NCBI GenBank assembly: GCA_943789295.1
Contig: CALSTO010000001.1
Coordinates: 124,001 to 188,000, forward strand
From: MAG-121220-bin8 sp002700465
GTDB taxonomy: Bacteria; Bacteroidota; Bacteroidia; Flavobacteriales; Flavobacteriaceae
DNA length: 64,000 bases
Reading direction: 5' to 3'
This document shows positions 43,419 through 52,677 of this stretch, piece by piece. Numbering within the stretch: the first letter of the stretch is position 1; each line of letters opens with the position of its first letter. The translations under genes and the position numbers were made by a program. The notes beneath the pieces are model-generated. The model had not been told where the DNA came from, did no database searches, and worked only from the letters and a program-made list of their open reading frames with translations.

Positions 43419-44755
43419 TGAAAAAAATTCTTATAAAAAACGCAACAATTGTAAATGAAGAAAAGATTTTTAAATCTGATTTATTAATTGTTGATGATGT
43501 AATCAGTCAAATTAGCTCAAATATTTCAACTCCAAATGATTGTAAAGTTATTGATGCATTAGGAAAAATTTTAATTCCAGGTCTAATTGATGATCAAGTA
43601 CATTTCAGAGAACCCGGTTTAACACATAAAGCAACCATAAATTCAGAATCCAAAGCAGCTGTTGCTGGAGGAATCACGTCCTTTATTGAAATGCCTAATA
43701 CTGTTCCTCAAACAACTACTATTAATGAATTAAATAAAAAATTTGAAATAGCTGATAAAAGTTCATATGCAAATTATTCATTTATGTTTGGAGCAACTAA
43801 TTCAAATCTTGATGAAATAAAAAAAGTAAATAAAAATGAGGTAGCGGCTTTAAAAATATTTTTAGGTTCTTCAACAGGTGATATGTTAGTTGATGACCAA
43901 CAAATCTTAAGAGATATTTTCTCAACTACTAATTTAATTATTGTTGTACATAGTGAGGATGAACAAATCATTAAAGAAAATTTAAAAAAATATAAGACAA
44001 AATATAATTCTAATATTCCTTTTGAGTGTCATTCAAAGATTAGATCTGAAGAAGCGTGTTTAAAATCAACAAAAAAAATAATAGAACTTGCAAAAGAAAC
44101 AAATGCAAGGCTCCACGTTTTTCATTTGTCTACTAAAGTCGAATCTTTATTATTTCAAAATGATATTCCTCTGGAAGAAAAAAAAATAACTTCAGAAGTT
44201 TGTGTTCATCACCTTTGGTTCAGTGATAAAGATTACAAGGATAAACAATCTTTCATTAAATGGAATCCGGCTATTAAAACTGATAATGACAGAGAGGGGC
44301 TTTGGAATGCTTTAATAGATGATAGAATTGATGTAATAGCCACCGATCACGCACCACATACATTAGAAGAAAAATCCAAACCTTATTTAGATTGTCCCTC
44401 TGGCGGTCCATTAGTGCAACATGCTCTTGTTTCAATGATTCAACATCATTTGAATAATAAAATATCTTTACAAAAAATAGTGACTAAAATGTGTCATAAT
44501 CCTGCCATCTTATTTCAAATTAAAAAAAGAGGTTATATACGAAAAGGGTATTACGCAGATTTGGTTTTAATTGATATTAATAAACCATGGACGGTTAAAA
44601 AAGAAAATATTTTATATAAATGTAATTGGTCTCCATTTGAGGGTTTACAATTTGATTCTCAAGTAACACATACTATTGTTAATGGCAAATTAGTTTATGA
44701 GAATGGATTGTTTAATTCGATTTTAAGTGGAAAAAAACTAACATTTAACAGATGA
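43418..44755 (+). CDS. pyrC: Dihydroorotase
   Basis: An amidohydrolase of pyrimidine synthesis that makes dihydroorotate from carbamoyl-aspartate. It has LIPGLIDDQVHFREPGLTHK near 53-72, VAGGITSFIEMPNT, the carbamylated-Lys region AALKIFLGSSTG, His ligands in VVHSED and HVFHLS, and the catalytic Asp in IATDHAPHT. The usual first metal motif HxH reads Q60-V-H62, a substitution I recall from other Bacteroidota enzymes, so activity is still expected. 445 aa. It is coupled to the genes on both sides by 1-4-base overlaps. Confidence 0.92.
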   Translation: MKKILIKNATIVNEEKIFKSDLLIVDDVISQISSNISTPNDCKVIDALGKILIPGLIDDQVHFREPGLTHKATINSESKAAVAGGITSFIEMPNTVPQTTTINELNKKFEIADKSSYANYSFMFGATNSNLDEIKKVNKNEVAALKIFLGSSTGDMLVDDQQILRDIFSTTNLIIVVHSEDEQIIKENLKKYKTKYNSNIPFECHSKIRSEEACLKSTKKIIELAKETNARLHVFHLSTKVESLLFQNDIPLEEKKITSEVCVHHLWFSDKDYKDKQSFIKWNPAIKTDNDREGLWNALIDDRIDVIATDHAPHTLEEKSKPYLDCPSGGPLVQHALVSMIQHHLNNKISLQKIVTKMCHNPAILFQIKKRGYIRKGYYADLVLIDINKPWTVKKENILYKCNWSPFEGLQFDSQVTHTIVNGKLVYENGLFNSILSGKKLTFNR

Positions 44756-45123
44756 AAAAAGGATTTATTTTAATAATATTGATTATTTCTTGCTCCGATC
44801 AAAGCAGTTCAACTGATTTAATGTCAGAGCAACAGATGGTAGATTTTCTTTTAGATATTAATATTATTAATTCAAGTAGAGCATACAGAAACAATTCCGA
44901 TTTAAATTATTATAACATAAAAGATACATTTCTATACAAAAAACATAATATAGACAGTATGCAATTTGTTAAAAGCAACAGTTATTATTCTTCAAAGCCA
45001 AAACAATATTTAAGAATTTATTCTGAGCTTCAAAAAAAAATGAAATTTATAAAAGATTCCATTGAGATTGAGTTAAATAAAGAAACTAAAAAAATTATGG
45101 ATTCTTTATCACTTGCTAATTGA
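44752..45123 (+). CDS. DUF4296 lipoprotein
   Basis: A small (123 aa) envelope lipoprotein with a signal ending at LIISC (Cys14) and a helical DUF4296 domain: LMSEQQMVDFLLDINIINSS, YKKHNIDSMQFVKSNSYYSS and YSELQKKMKFIKDSIE. The function is unknown. DUF4296 genes commonly follow pyrC in flavobacteria, as here (ATGA overlap). Its end overlaps the convergent epimerase gene by 8 bases. Confidence 0.82.
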   Translation: MKKGFILIILIISCSDQSSSTDLMSEQQMVDFLLDINIINSSRAYRNNSDLNYYNIKDTFLYKKHNIDSMQFVKSNSYYSSKPKQYLRIYSELQKKMKFIKDSIEIELNKETKKIMDSLSLAN

Positions 45124-46111
45124 GTTTAAAGTTTTCACAAGTTACTTTAATTGACTTTTCAACCATTGTAAATTTATAATTGAGAACAGAAGATATTTTC
45201 TTATTTGAGTATTCGTTTTTTGAATGACTAGATTTAATAATGGCACTACTTAATCTTCTTCTTTTATTTAGGAAAAAACTCCTGGCAGTATCTAAAATAA
45301 GTCCTAATATCATTATACTTTTACTGGCTTTCTTTGAGGGAGATTTTAAATTCAAATAATTACAAACCGAATAAATAAAATCTTTTTGAGTCCAGTTTTC
45401 AGCAACTAGTAAAAATCTTTCAGAAAAAATATTTTTATCCATTAATTCTCTCATAATTTTTACAACGTCCTTAACACAAATAAACCCAGTTTTTCCAGGC
45501 GGAAAGTAATTCATTCCTCTGCTTATTTGAGTAATAAAAGCTCCACTTCCTCTTTTCCAATAGCCACTTCCAATTATAACACCTGGATTAACTATTACAG
45601 CATTTAATCCCTCAGAAATTCCTCTCCAAACTTCTAATTCTGCATCGTGCTTAGTTTTAGAATATGGATTATTATTTTCTTTCCACTCGCATTCTTCATC
45701 AATTAACATGTTTTTTCTTTCTCCTATGGCAGCAATTGTACTTACGTAACAAAATTTATCAACTTTTTTGACGATAGCAGTATTAATCATGTTTGCTGTG
45801 CCTTCAACGTTAATTTTCTTCATAGCGTTAAAATCTTGATTGCTAAAAGAAATAAAGGCTGCACAATGATATATTTCGGAGATATTTTGAAAAGCAACAT
45901 CAAGACTAGTTATGTCATTAATATCTCCTTCAATCCATTCAATTTTATCAAATAATTTTTTATAATCTTTTGAGTAATAAGAAAAAACTTTTCTTACACT
46001 ATCAGTCTTACTATTTTTTCTGTGTAATGCTCTTACTTTTTTATTTTCATTTACAAGAGAATAGAGCAAATGACAGCCTACAAGACCAGTTCCTCCAGTT
46101 ACTAATATCAT
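45116..46111 (-). CDS. NAD-dependent epimerase/dehydratase (extended SDR) family protein
   Basis: A cytoplasmic extended short-chain dehydrogenase/reductase. The NAD-binding motif ILVTGGTGLVGCHLL (TGxxGxxG) opens the protein, EGDINDITSLDVAF and YHCAAFISF follow, and the catalytic Tyr-Lys pair is in NPYSKTKHDAE. VIVNPGVIIGSG is the usual later motif. 331 aa. It resembles dihydroflavonol-4-reductase-like proteins. The substrate (nucleotide sugar, steroid-like or other) is unknown. It is divergent from tyrS with a 73-base gap. Confidence 0.85.
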   Translation of the reverse strand: MILVTGGTGLVGCHLLYSLVNENKKVRALHRKNSKTDSVRKVFSYYSKDYKKLFDKIEWIEGDINDITSLDVAFQNISEIYHCAAFISFSNQDFNAMKKINVEGTANMINTAIVKKVDKFCYVSTIAAIGERKNMLIDEECEWKENNNPYSKTKHDAELEVWRGISEGLNAVIVNPGVIIGSGYWKRGSGAFITQISRGMNYFPPGKTGFICVKDVVKIMRELMDKNIFSERFLLVAENWTQKDFIYSVCNYLNLKSPSKKASKSIMILGLILDTARSFFLNKRRRLSSAIIKSSHSKNEYSNKKISSVLNYKFTMVEKSIKVTCENFKLN

Positions 46112-46162
46112 AATGTAAAAATACTATTTTTTAGTTTACTTTTTTCTTAATGTCAAGAGGTA

Positions 46163-46170
46163 TATATTTG
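46163..46170 (+). promoter_or_regulatory. -7 promoter element of tyrS
   Basis: TATATTTG matches TAnnTTTG exactly and ends 14 bases before the GTG start. The -33 position has TTT rather than TTG. Transcription would begin only about 8 bases before the start codon. Confidence 0.5.
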
Positions 46171-46184
46171 TTAAAATTTAAACT

Positions 46185-47477
46185 GTGTCAAAAAACTTTA
46201 TCAAAGAATTAGAATGGAGAGGAATGCTTCAAGATTCCATCCCTGGTTGTGAAAAACAGTTACTAGAAAATTCCTCAATTGGATATATTGGTTTTGACCC
46301 TACTGCCAATTCTCTTCATATTGGTAGTTTGGTTCAGATTTTAATTTTAATGCATTTTCAAAAATGCGGTCACAAACCTATCGTTTTGGTTGGTGGAGCA
46401 ACTGGTATGATTGGAGATCCATCTGGAAAATCTAATGAGAGAAATTTATTAAGTCAAGATGATTTAGATAAAAATATAAAAGGTATACACAAGCAGTTGT
46501 CTAAATTTTTAAATTTTGATTCTGATAATAAAAATTCTGCTTTATTATGTAATAATAACGACTGGTTTAAAGATATTAATCTAATTGACTTTATTAGAGA
46601 TACTGGAAAATATATCACTGTAAATTACATGATTGCAAAAGAATCAGTAAAAAAAAGATTAAGTAAGGACTCTTCAGTAGGTATGTCTTTTACAGAATTT
46701 TCTTATCAGTTAATTCAAGCTTATGATTTTTACCATCTGTTTTCAGAAAAGAATTGTTTAATCCAAATGGGTGGAAGTGATCAGTGGGGAAATATAACAA
46801 GTGGAGTTGAATTAATAAGAAAAAAAACTGGAAAAAAAGTTTATGCTTTAACTTGTCCATTAATAACTAAAGCAGATGGGACTAAATTTGGCAAAACAGA
46901 AGATGGAAATGTTTGGCTAGATAGAAACAAGACATCTCCCTACAGGTTTTATCAATACTGGCTTAATATCTCTGATGAAGATGCAAAAAAGTATATTAAA
47001 ATCTTTACTTTTTACAATGAAAGCGAAATACAAGAATTCGTTAAGACACACGATGAAGCACCTCATCAAAGATTTCTTCAAAAAACAATAGCAAACTTTC
47101 TTACAAAATTAGTTCACAGTGAAAAGGATTTAGAGAAATCAATAATAGCATCTAATATTTTATTTGGAAAATCTACGTCTAAAGATCTGAGTGATTTGGA
47201 TGAAAAAACATTTTTAGATATTTTTGAAGGTGTGCCCAGCATCGTTATTTCATCTGATGAAATCAGACAACCCGCTCTCGTTCAAGAATTTCTTTATAAG
47301 GCAAAATTTTTATCATCAAAATCTGAAATTATTAGAGCTTTAAAACAAAATTCAATTTCAATTAATAAAGAAAAAGTTGATGCTTCTTACAAAATTTCAA
47401 AAGATAATTTAATTTGCAATAAATATATCTTAGCACAAAGAGGAAAGAAAAATTACTATTTAATTTCTTTTAATTAA
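46185..47477 (+). CDS. tyrS: Tyrosyl-tRNA synthetase
   Basis: Charges tRNA-Tyr with tyrosine. Class I signatures are LHIGSLVQI (HIGS at 45-48) and KADGTKFGKTEDGN (the KMSKS equivalent). The tyrosine-binding region YQLIQAYDFYHLF and QMGGSDQWGNI are intact, and an S4 RNA-binding domain occupies the C-terminus (about 365-430). 430 aa, standard. The start codon is GTG at 46185; no in-frame ATG fits, and MSKNFIKELEWRG is a normal TyrS start. The end overlaps the convergent LuxE-like gene by 8 bases. Confidence 0.95.
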   Translation: MSKNFIKELEWRGMLQDSIPGCEKQLLENSSIGYIGFDPTANSLHIGSLVQILILMHFQKCGHKPIVLVGGATGMIGDPSGKSNERNLLSQDDLDKNIKGIHKQLSKFLNFDSDNKNSALLCNNNDWFKDINLIDFIRDTGKYITVNYMIAKESVKKRLSKDSSVGMSFTEFSYQLIQAYDFYHLFSEKNCLIQMGGSDQWGNITSGVELIRKKTGKKVYALTCPLITKADGTKFGKTEDGNVWLDRNKTSPYRFYQYWLNISDEDAKKYIKIFTFYNESEIQEFVKTHDEAPHQRFLQKTIANFLTKLVHSEKDLEKSIIASNILFGKSTSKDLSDLDEKTFLDIFEGVPSIVISSDEIRQPALVQEFLYKAKFLSSKSEIIRALKQNSISINKEKVDASYKISKDNLICNKYILAQRGKKNYYLISFN

Positions 47478-48414
47478 ACATCAAATTACAACCTCTTATT
47501 TCAGAATTACTTAATCTTCCTAATACACTGAAGGACGAGTTCTTATAAACTTCACCTATATCATCACTTGCTATAAAAGAACACGAGTTCACATTAGCTA
47601 AATCTATAAAGTTTAAGGCGCCTTTTCCAGTAGTTTTGACAGATAATGGATTATTTATGTCTCTTGCCAAAACTTTTAACCATGAAGGACTTTTGAAAAT
47701 CCCGTTTTTATTTGAATAGGCTTGAGATAGAAGTTCAGTCATTCCGTATTCAGAATGTATTGATTTAGCATTAAAACCTTGTTTTAATCTTTCATGAAGT
47801 TCATCTCTTGTGATCTCTTTTTTTCTTCCTTTCATTCCGCCAGTTTCGACAATAACTAAATTATTAGACTCTATAGAATATTTTTCTATAAAGTCTAATA
47901 ATGCATAACTAACTCCAAAAAGGATAATTCTTTTATTTTTATTATTACTAATTACTTTAAATAGTTTTTTGTAATCATTCATGTAAAATCCACTTTCACT
48001 TTGACCTGAATTCTTAATTAAGTAATCGACCATAAAAATTAATGAAGAATTTCCTTGTTCTAAATATGAGGGAAGAAGGCCCAAAAAAATAGTCTCTTTA
48101 ATTTTTCCATATTGCATTTTAAACATTTTACTAAAACTTTTTACATATAAATCTATATCATAAACATAATGTTTGCTTCTTTTACCCTCTGTTCCACTAC
48201 TTTTAAAAATATGAGAATAGTTCCTTTTGCATAATACTTTATGACTTTTAAAAAACTGAATTGGCAGAAAAGGAATTTCTTCTATTTTAGATACTTTTGT
48301 AATGTTTAATAGATTACAGTATTTATTATACACCTTATTATTATTGTATTGATAGTTGAATATTTTTAAAGCTTCAACGTTAAAATTTATTTCTGATTTT
48401 AAATCTATTGTCAT
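47470..48414 (-). CDS. LuxE/PaaK-like acyl-protein synthetase family protein
   Basis: A cytoplasmic ANL-superfamily-like protein of the LuxE (acyl-protein synthetase) kind, about 314 aa and thus lacking the full C-terminal domain of acyl-CoA synthetases. Motifs are EIPFLPIQFFKSHKV, the phosphate-binding loop IFKSSGTEGKRS, HSEYGMTELLSQAY and ASDDIGEVYK. Proteins of this type are widespread in Bacteroidota and are not tied to luminescence there. The substrate is unknown; fatty-acid or aryl-acid activation is likely. It stands alone, divergent from the response regulator. Confidence 0.82.
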   Translation of the reverse strand: MTIDLKSEINFNVEALKIFNYQYNNNKVYNKYCNLLNITKVSKIEEIPFLPIQFFKSHKVLCKRNYSHIFKSSGTEGKRSKHYVYDIDLYVKSFSKMFKMQYGKIKETIFLGLLPSYLEQGNSSLIFMVDYLIKNSGQSESGFYMNDYKKLFKVISNNKNKRIILFGVSYALLDFIEKYSIESNNLVIVETGGMKGRKKEITRDELHERLKQGFNAKSIHSEYGMTELLSQAYSNKNGIFKSPSWLKVLARDINNPLSVKTTGKGALNFIDLANVNSCSFIASDDIGEVYKNSSFSVLGRLSNSEIRGCNLMFN

Positions 48415-48502
48415 TTAAAAACTATATTCACTTAATATTAAGTAATTGTTAATTAATGCAAGTTAAAACCTTAAATATTTAATTTTGAAAAAAATTAAAA
48501 AA

Positions 48503-49186
48503 ATGTCGCAAATTCCAAAAATTTTAGTTGTAGATGATGACCCGGATATTGTGGAGATTTTAAGATATAATTTATCTCTAGCTGGTTATGACGTAAAATC
48601 AGCTTCGAATGGGAAAGAAGCTATAAAAAAAGCAAAAATATTTATTCCTGAAATTATTTTACTGGATGTTATGATGCCCGAAATGGATGGTATAGAGGCT
48701 TGTAGATTAATTAGAGAAATACCATCTTTAAATAACACTCGAATTATTTTTTTAAGTGCTAGAAATGAAGATTACACTCAGATATCCGCCTTTGATGCAG
48801 GTGCTGATGATTATATTTCTAAGCCCGTTAAACCAAAAATTTTATTAAAGAAAATCTCTTCTATTTTTAAAAGAATTCAAAAAAAAGAAAATAAAAGTCA
48901 ATTAATTGATCTTGGAGAAATTAAAATTGACAGAGCTAAATATTTAGTTTTCATAAATAAAAATGAAATTCAACTTCCAAAAAAAGAGTTTGAATTATTT
49001 TTTCTTTTAGCTTCTAAACCTGGAGATGTATTTTCTCGTGACCAAATCATGAATAAAGTTTGGGGATCAGATATAATAGTAGGCGATAGAACTATTGATG
49101 TTCATATTAGAAAATTAAGAGAAAAAATAGGAGATTTGTATTTTAAAACCGTTAAAGGGGTAGGATACAAGTTTAATCAATATTAG
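48503..49186 (+). CDS. OmpR/PhoB-type response regulator
   Basis: A two-component transcription factor. The receiver domain has the acidic pocket DDD (11-13), the phosphoacceptor Asp55 in LLDVMMPEMDG and Lys107 in ISKPVKP. The winged-helix DNA-binding domain (about 130-227) has LPKKEFELFFLLASKPG and RTIDVHIRKLREKIG. I chose the ATG at 48503; a TTG 18 bases upstream is in frame, but it lies inside a -7 box TAATTTTG (48480-48487), so it is an unlikely start. It is followed 1 base later by its sensor kinase. The pair resembles PhoB/PhoR; the signal is unknown. Confidence 0.9.
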   Translation: MSQIPKILVVDDDPDIVEILRYNLSLAGYDVKSASNGKEAIKKAKIFIPEIILLDVMMPEMDGIEACRLIREIPSLNNTRIIFLSARNEDYTQISAFDAGADDYISKPVKPKILLKKISSIFKRIQKKENKSQLIDLGEIKIDRAKYLVFINKNEIQLPKKEFELFFLLASKPGDVFSRDQIMNKVWGSDIIVGDRTIDVHIRKLREKIGDLYFKTVKGVGYKFNQY

Positions 49187-49187
49187 T

Positions 49188-50231
49188 ATGTATTCATTTA
49201 GTAAAATTAAATTAAAATCTATTGCATTTGCATTTGTGTCAGGTCTTTTACTTTCAATAATTATCTATTTTATTATTGAATTTTTTTTCAATTCCTCTTT
49301 TAATTCTCTGAGCCAGTTTTTTATTTTAATTTCAATATTAACATCATTTTCTTTCTTTTTTACATACCTATATTTAAATTTTTTTATTGAGAATAAGATT
49401 AAAGAAATTTATAATTCTGTAATTCCTCAAAATGAAGTTATTTCAAATAATTTGATATCTACAAATATGGAAGATTTAATTAATGAATTAAAGACCTATT
49501 CTCAAGAGAGTCAGACAGAAATTAAATCAATGCAAGAAAAAGAAAATTTTAGAAGAAATTTCATTGGAAATCTTGCTCACGAATTAAAAACACCATTATT
49601 TACTTCTCAAAGCTATCTTTTAACTCTAATTGATGGCGCTTTGAGTGATGAGAAAGTAAATTTAAAGTATTTGAAAATTGCGGAAAAGGCTGTCGAAAGA
49701 TTAATATTTATTGTAAAAGATTTAGACTTAATTACAAAATTAGAGTCTGATAATATGAATTTGGAAAAATCTAAATTTAATTTAATATCTATAATCAACA
49801 ATGTATTTGAAATGTTAGAAATTCAAGCTGATAAAAAAAATATCTCCTTGTTAATTGATAGTAAAATGAAAAGAGTTAATGTCCATGCTGATCAGGAAAA
49901 AATTCACCAGGTACTTACAAATTTGATAGAAAATTCCATTAAATATGGAAAACAAGATGGAACTACAGAAGTTTCTATTGAAGATCTTGTTGATGATAGA
50001 TTAATTATTAGAATCACAGATAATGGAAAAGGGATTAAAAAAGAACACTTTGAAAGGTTATTTGAAAGGTTTTACAGAGTTGAAAATTCAGGAAATAGGT
50101 CAACCGGTGGTTCTGGTCTAGGCTTGGCTATTGTTAAGCATATAATTGACGCTCACAATGAAAAAATATATGTTGAAAGTGATCTCGGTGTAGGTTCTGA
50201 ATTTTCTTTTTCTTTAGAAAAATCTAATTAA
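49188..50231 (+). CDS. Sensor histidine kinase, PhoR-like
   Basis: An inner-membrane sensor kinase with two membrane helices close together (about 12-32 and 42-62), so almost no periplasmic sensor domain. No clear HAMP domain is seen; a short linker leads to the dimerisation domain with the phosphorylated His131 in NLAHELKTPL. The ATPase domain has the N box LTNLIENSIKYG, ITDNGKGI and GGSGLGLAIVKH. 347 aa. It partners the response regulator just upstream. With so little outside the membrane, it probably senses through the membrane or a partner protein. Confidence 0.92.
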   Translation: MYSFSKIKLKSIAFAFVSGLLLSIIIYFIIEFFFNSSFNSLSQFFILISILTSFSFFFTYLYLNFFIENKIKEIYNSVIPQNEVISNNLISTNMEDLINELKTYSQESQTEIKSMQEKENFRRNFIGNLAHELKTPLFTSQSYLLTLIDGALSDEKVNLKYLKIAEKAVERLIFIVKDLDLITKLESDNMNLEKSKFNLISIINNVFEMLEIQADKKNISLLIDSKMKRVNVHADQEKIHQVLTNLIENSIKYGKQDGTTEVSIEDLVDDRLIIRITDNGKGIKKEHFERLFERFYRVENSGNRSTGGSGLGLAIVKHIIDAHNEKIYVESDLGVGSEFSFSLEKSN

Positions 50232-50264
50232 TAATAATTAAATTTACTTTCAAAATAACAGAAT

Positions 50265-50942
50265 TTGGGAAGTAAAAACAAGCTAAAAAGATTTATTGAA
50301 AATGAGAGTTTTGAAAATGTTGTTCAACCCTCCAGAGAGGAATTAATATCAAAAAAATTTAAATTTCTTGGTAAATGGAACAAATTAGTTTTTAAAAATA
50401 CAAACCCAATTATAGTTGAACTTGGGTGTGGTAAGGGAGAATACACTATTAATTTAGCTAAGTTAAATCCTGATAAAAACTTTATTGGTATAGACATTAA
50501 AGGAGCTAGATTTTGGAGAGGAGCTAAAACTGCAATTGAATCAAAATTATCTAATGTATTTTTTATTAGGACTCAAATTGAACTATTAAAGTATATTTTT
50601 AGTATAAACGAAATCGATCAAATTTGGTTAACATTTCCTGATCCTCAGATTAAATTTCAAAGACAAAAGCATAGACTAACTAATCCAAATTTTCTCTCCT
50701 CATATAAGCATGTTCTAAAACCTGGTGGATTAGTACATTTAAAAACAGATAGTGAATTCCTTCATGGCTACACACTTGGGCTTTTAGAAGGCATGTCTAT
50801 TAAGCCTTTGTTTTCAAACCATGATGTATATAAAAATAAAAATGCACCTAATGAAGTAGTTAATATTCAGACTCATTATGAAAGTATCTATCTAAAAGTC
50901 GACAAAAAAATCACTTATTTAAGTTTTAATTTTAATGATTAG
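50265..50942 (+). CDS. trmB: tRNA (guanine-N7)-methyltransferase
   Basis: Methylates G46 of tRNA at N7 using S-adenosylmethionine. The SAM motif is VELGCGKGEYTINLAK, followed by FIGIDIKGARFWRGAKTA and the family signature IWLTFPDPQIKFQRQKHRLTNP. 225 aa. The start codon is TTG at 50265, giving MGSKNKLKRF, which is the usual N-terminus of flavobacterial TrmB. It begins 33 bases after the histidine kinase and overlaps the next gene by 8 bases. Confidence 0.92.
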   Translation: MGSKNKLKRFIENESFENVVQPSREELISKKFKFLGKWNKLVFKNTNPIIVELGCGKGEYTINLAKLNPDKNFIGIDIKGARFWRGAKTAIESKLSNVFFIRTQIELLKYIFSINEIDQIWLTFPDPQIKFQRQKHRLTNPNFLSSYKHVLKPGGLVHLKTDSEFLHGYTLGLLEGMSIKPLFSNHDVYKNKNAPNEVVNIQTHYESIYLKVDKKITYLSFNFND

Positions 50943-51273
50943 TAAGAATAAATCAGATTTTTTCGAGAATGTTTACCAAGTAGTTAAAAAAATTCCATTT
51001 GGAAAGGTTACAACATACGGAGCTATTGCCAAGTATTTAGGATCAGCTAAAAGCGCAAGAGTTGTAGGTTGGGCTATGAACGCTTCTCATTTAAGTAATG
51101 ATATTCCTGCACACAGAGTCGTTAACAGAATAGGATTATTAACAGGAAAAAAACACTTTTTTGGAGTGAATCTTATGAAGCAGCTTTTAGAAAGTGAAGG
51201 TTTAGTAATTAAAAATGATCAAATTCATGATTTTAAATTATTTTTTTGGGATCCAAATAAAGAATTAGAATAG
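50935..51273 (+). CDS. Alkyltransferase-like protein (MGMT fold without active-site cysteine)
   Basis: A small (112 aa) protein with the DNA-binding domain of O6-alkylguanine-DNA alkyltransferases. It has IPFGKVTTYGAIAKYLG, ARVVGWAMNAS and IPAHRVVNRIG. The active-site motif PCHRV is PAHRV, with Ala59 in place of the acceptor Cys, so it cannot take an alkyl group. Alkyltransferase-like (ATL) proteins bind alkylated guanine and recruit nucleotide-excision repair. It overlaps trmB and precedes the mrp promoter. Confidence 0.9.
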   Translation: MISKNKSDFFENVYQVVKKIPFGKVTTYGAIAKYLGSAKSARVVGWAMNASHLSNDIPAHRVVNRIGLLTGKKHFFGVNLMKQLLESEGLVIKNDQIHDFKLFFWDPNKELE

Positions 51274-51281
51274 TATATTTG
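51274..51281 (+). promoter_or_regulatory. -7 promoter element of the mrp-nifU-FNR-mevalonate gene set
   Basis: TATATTTG (exact TAnnTTTG) lies 25 bases before the mrp start and begins right after the stop of the upstream gene. No TTG is present at 19-base spacing; the nearest upstream one is 25 bases away. Confidence 0.45.
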
Positions 51282-51306
51282 CAATTTAGAATCATTTTAA
51301 ATTTAG

Positions 51307-52434
51307 ATGTTAACAAAAAATCAAATTTCTAAAATTTTAAGCAATGTTCACTTTGATAGCACTAAAGAGGATATTATTAGTAACGGATCTGTAAAAAACA
51401 TAGTAGTTTTTGATAAAGAAATTGTAATTGATTTGGAGATTTTAAAACCAACTCTTCAAGCTAAAAATACCATAAAAAGAAAAATTACAGATTCTCTTAA
51501 AAATAATATAGATTTTAATATTGACGTTAAAATTAACTTTATATTAATTTCTGAAAAAGAACCTACTATATATAATTCAACAAAAAAAATTAAAAACGTA
51601 TCTAATATTATTGCAATATCATCTGGAAAAGGTGGGGTTGGAAAATCTACTATTACTGCTAATCTCGCCGTTTCATTGTCTAAAATGGGATTTAAAGTAG
51701 GAATTTTAGATGCTGATATTTATGGTCCATCGATTCCAGAAATGTTTGATGTCTCAGGACAAAAACCACTTGCTGTAGACGTGGATGGTAAATCAAAAAT
51801 GAAGCCTATTGAAAATTATGGTGTAAAAATATTATCTATTGGTTTTTTTACTAAAATCGACCAAGCTGTAATTTGGAGAGGTCCAATGGCTTCAAAAGCT
51901 TTAAATCAAATGATATTTGATGCTGACTGGGGAATTTTAGATTTTCTTTTAGTAGATCTTCCTCCAGGAACAGGAGATATTCACTTAAGCATAATGCAAT
52001 CTTTACCAATTTCTGGAGCTGTAGTTATAAGCACTCCTCAAAAAATAGCTTTAAATGATGCTAGAAAAGGAGTTTCTATGTTTAAAAAAGAAAATATCAA
52101 TGTTCCTGTTTTAGGTATAATAGAAAATATGGCTTATTTTATACCAAACGAACTTCCTGAAAATAAATATTATTTATTTGGAAAAGAGGGTGCTAGAAAT
52201 TTATCAACAGATTTAAATATTCCGTTTTTGGGAGAAGTTCCTATTATTCAAAGTGTGAGGGAAGCTGCAGATTTTGGAAGACCAGCTGCAATGCAAGAAA
52301 ACACTATTTCTGAGGATATATTTAAAAGTGTTTCAAAAAATATGTTGTCGCAATTGTTGATTAGAAATAAGGAATTACCGGAAACTGAGATTGTTAAAAT
52401 CACAACAATGTCTGGTTGTATAAGTCAAAAATAA
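51307..52434 (+). CDS. mrp: Mrp/NBP35-type iron-sulfur cluster carrier ATPase
   Basis: A cytoplasmic P-loop ATPase that holds and delivers iron-sulfur clusters. An N-terminal MIP18/DUF59-like domain (about 1-85) precedes the ATPase. The deviant Walker A motif SGKGGVGKST is at 106-115, followed by GILDADIYGPSIPEMF, VDLPPGTGDIHL and IENMAYFIPNELPENKYY. 375 aa. The NifU-type scaffold gene follows 6 bases later, and a ferredoxin reductase after that, so this is an iron-sulfur assembly group. Confidence 0.92.
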   Translation: MLTKNQISKILSNVHFDSTKEDIISNGSVKNIVVFDKEIVIDLEILKPTLQAKNTIKRKITDSLKNNIDFNIDVKINFILISEKEPTIYNSTKKIKNVSNIIAISSGKGGVGKSTITANLAVSLSKMGFKVGILDADIYGPSIPEMFDVSGQKPLAVDVDGKSKMKPIENYGVKILSIGFFTKIDQAVIWRGPMASKALNQMIFDADWGILDFLLVDLPPGTGDIHLSIMQSLPISGAVVISTPQKIALNDARKGVSMFKKENINVPVLGIIENMAYFIPNELPENKYYLFGKEGARNLSTDLNIPFLGEVPIIQSVREAADFGRPAAMQENTISEDIFKSVSKNMLSQLLIRNKELPETEIVKITTMSGCISQK

Positions 52435-52440
52435 AAGCAT

Positions 52441-52677
52441 ATGAAAAAAGATTTACTAAAAGAAAAAGTTGAAGAAGGTTTAAATGAAATTAGACCGTTT
52501 TTAGAATCTGATGGCGGAAATATTGAGCTAATTTCTATTGAAAAAAATATTGTCAAAGTAAAATTATTAGGAAATTGTGTAAGTTGTTCTGTTAATCAAA
52601 TGACGCTCAAAAATGGAGTTGAATTAACAATTAAAAAATTCGCTCCTCAAATAGAAGAAGTTATAAGTATTGATTAA
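52441..52677 (+). CDS. NifU C-terminal-domain iron-sulfur scaffold protein
   Basis: A 78-aa single-domain protein of the NifU/NfuA scaffold type. The cluster-binding CxxC is Cys46-Cys49 in KLLGNCVSCSVNQMTL, and RPFLESDGGNIELI is the family start. It would carry a 4Fe-4S cluster as a dimer and pass it to targets. It lies between mrp and a ferredoxin-NADP reductase gene that begins right at its stop. Confidence 0.93.
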   Translation: MKKDLLKEKVEEGLNEIRPFLESDGGNIELISIEKNIVKVKLLGNCVSCSVNQMTLKNGVELTIKKFAPQIEEVISID

